Below, one piece after another: positions 43,991 through 45,697 of a stretch of 45,697 bases of DNA (position 1 is its first letter; the number at the start of each line of letters is the position of its first letter). The position numbers and the translations under genes are program-made. A model generated the notes under the pieces. The model was not told the origin of the DNA. It did no database searches and worked only from the letters and a program-made list of their open reading frames with translations. Origin of the DNA: Reclinomonas americana ATCC 50394 (Eukaryota > Jakobida > Jakobea > Jakobida); the NCBI GenBank assembly GCA_048213135.1, contig PS015038.1:14831-60527 (forward strand), given 5' to 3'.

Positions 43991-45697
43991 TCACTCGCGC
44001 ACCCGCGAGCCATCTCCTCCTGCACGGCACAGAAAACCAAGTGAGTGATTCGCAGCAAAAAAAGCCACATCAACAATGTACAAAGACACACGCACCCCTT
44101 CGGTACTTCTGCTTGGGGCTGTCGGCGCCGTCGTCGATCTCGCCCTCGTCACTCGGCTCACGCTCACGCTCCCGAGAGTGTTTCTGGAGAATGCGTGCGT
44201 GCGAATTCAGTGAATCTCGAGGTGAATAGCACCCGTGATCGCACACACTCACCCGCCCGGCACGGCCCTCGCTTTCCACTTCCATCTTCCGGGAGTCGGG
44301 CGAGCGCTCGCGACTGCGCTTCCGCTGCACAAAACGAAGGAAATTATTGTCAGTGTGAGCAGGCAGATAAAAGTCAGCACCGCACTGCACTCACCCTTGA
44401 CGGCGAACGCGATGACGTGCGCGAATCACGACGCCGGGAGCTGGAAAGCGAGGGCGACACCGAGCGGTCACGAGTCTCTGCGCCATTCTCTGCCTGTGCC
44501 CCGCTCTCACGTCTGCTCCGCAGCCGTTCCACGTACTCAGCAAATACCTTGGCCGCCACGGACTCTTCTAGGTGACGGTACGACGAGTGCCCTTCGAGCG
44601 AGGCCTTCAGTTCATCCTGCACGAGCCACCAATCAGCACGCAGCACACACGTGATATCGTAGATGCGCACAGCCTTCACGCAACATTCCATTCGTCTGTC
44701 TCGCGAATGTGCTTGCGCTTGAGGAGATCACGGAAACGANNNNNNNNNNNNNNNNNNNNNNNNNNNNNNNNNNNNNNNNNNNNNNNNNNNNNNNNNNNNN
44801 NNNNNNNNNNNNNNNNNNNNNNNNNNNNNNNNNNNNNNNNNNNNNNNNNNNNNNNNNNNNNNNNNNNNNNNNNNNNNNNNNNNNNNNNNNNNNNNNNNNN
44901 NNNNNNNNNNNNNNNNNNNNNNNNNNNNNNNNNNNNNNNNNNNNNNNNNNNNNNNNNNNNNNNNNNNNNNNNNNNNNNNNNNNNNNNNNNNNNNNNNNNN
45001 NNNNNNNNNNNNNNNNNNNNNNNNNNNNNNNNNNNNNNNNNNNNNNNNNNNNNNNNNNNNNNNNNNNNNNNNNNNTCCATGTCCTCCTGCATGCGCTTCT
45101 CCTGCTCCTTGGCCTTGTCGGCAAGGCGCTTCACCATCTGCTCAGCAGCAAAAATAAGGTGACTGACAATGGAGAGTGTCGACGCCAACCCCCGCTCTCG
45201 ACTATTCACAGACCTTGCGATGAATCCACGGGAGGTGAGCACGTGTGAGCTTGGGTGCATCTTCCGCAGCGAAAAAGGAAACAAAAGTGTCAAAGTCTGT
45301 ATCAACGGCAAACTCAATCTTCTTGTCCTGCAGTCGCACAGGTGTGAGTGAGTATGCAGCACATGAACGACAGGGAAAGAGAGCTGACAAACCTCCAGGT
45401 ACCGCTTGATGACCTTGGCTTCGTCGCGGGCGACCTTTTCGAGCTCATCCATAAAATCGCTGAACAGGTGGTGAGCAGATATCCTGCACGTGGTGGTGGA
45501 GTGAGATGAGATGAGTGAGCGGGATGCGCCTCGAAGAGTATGCACACGTGCACACGCAACTCTCGCTGCTCCTCCATGGCCTTGGTGGCCGGATGATCGG
45601 CAATGGTGGGCTCGAAATCGCGCCAGCGCGTGCTGAGAACGAGCTCGCCCGCCTCTTGCTTCTGCGTCAGGAGTTGCTGTGCAGCGAATCAACCGTG
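43991..45697 (-). CDS. PRPF40: PRP40-like U1 snRNP-associated protein (5' end off window)
   Basis: Exons (3' to 5'): 43991-44019, 44096-44183, 44253-44324, 44395-44616, 44685 to gap, gap to 45137, 45214-45327, 45393-45483, 45561-45662. Visible protein has successive FF-domain-type helices: RWRDFEPTI, HHLFSDFMDELEKVARDEA, VDTDFDTFVSFF, PWIHRKMVKRLADKAKEQ, then after the 336-N gap RFRDLLKRKHIRETDEW, VFAEYVERLRSRR. PRP40 has N-terminal WW domains (off window) and FF domains, and bridges U1 snRNP to the branch-point factors during early spliceosome assembly. The C-terminus is RS-rich and acidic (RSVSPS, RERSPDSRK, EGEIDDG), ending GSRVRE. Two introns have GTTGCG donors (45560, 44684). Confidence 0.85.
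44740..45075. other. Assembly gap inside PRP40
   Basis: 336 N between two coding stretches on the minus strand; part of the FF region and possibly an intron are missing. Confidence 0.8.

Overview
The window is nuclear DNA of an unidentified unicellular (or at least gene-dense) eukaryote. Evidence: almost every gene is interrupted by introns, many of only 31-100 nt, and the conserved genes are eukaryotic (eL36, eL37, PRP40, Misato/DML1, an AIR/ZCCHC7-type zinc-knuckle protein, complex I NDUFA1). Exons are GC-rich. Introns and spacers are polypurine or polypyrimidine, full of (GA)n, (CA)n and minisatellites, and most assembly gaps sit in those repeats. A type-2 release factor with an apparent presequence and a complex I subunit imply a respiring organelle. 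A thermospermine synthase of the ACL5 type is also present. I cannot name the species or supergroup. All exon models are mine, from splice signals, reading phase and family motifs; there is no transcript evidence.

Layout. 1-4959 (-): PH-domain coiled-coil protein, 3' end off the window. 5819-9665 (-): AIR/ZCCHC7-like protein with six zinc knuckles. 10605-19804 looks like an accessory island: a ubiquitin-like/zinc-knuckle/GIY-YIG nuclease gene (-), a large Crinkler/RHS-like P-loop NTPase gene (+), and a second GIY-YIG-like gene (+). 19931-20689 (-) and 21386-24913 (+) are two unrecognised spliced genes. 25156-25635 (-) is a decayed non-LTR retrotransposon end with relatives at 4979-5480. 26073-30287 (-): Misato/DML1. 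30993-31694 (+): NDUFA1. 31729-33784 (-): organellar RF2. 33778-34510 (-): archaemetzincin, whose stop overlaps the RF2 start. 35550-36219 (-) and 36465-37843 (+): divergent eL37/eL36 pair. 38341-39710 (+): thermospermine synthase. 40097-41201 (-) and 41257-43120 (+): divergent WD40 and degenerate Ras-like GTPase genes. 43991-45662 (-): PRP40, 5' end off the window.

The right half (26-45.7 kb) is a compact housekeeping block: gene ends are as close as 34 bp (NDUFA1/RF2) and starts as close as 55 bp (WD40/GTPase-like), and one pair overlaps by 7 nt. The left part is looser and repeat-rich. The most striking sequence-wide signal is a recurrent non-standard 5' splice site, GTTGCG, used by eleven introns in eight genes and supported by reading frame or by conserved motifs restored across the junction. 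The most unusual gene content is the island with two GIY-YIG-type genes flanking a Crinkler/RHS-like NTPase.
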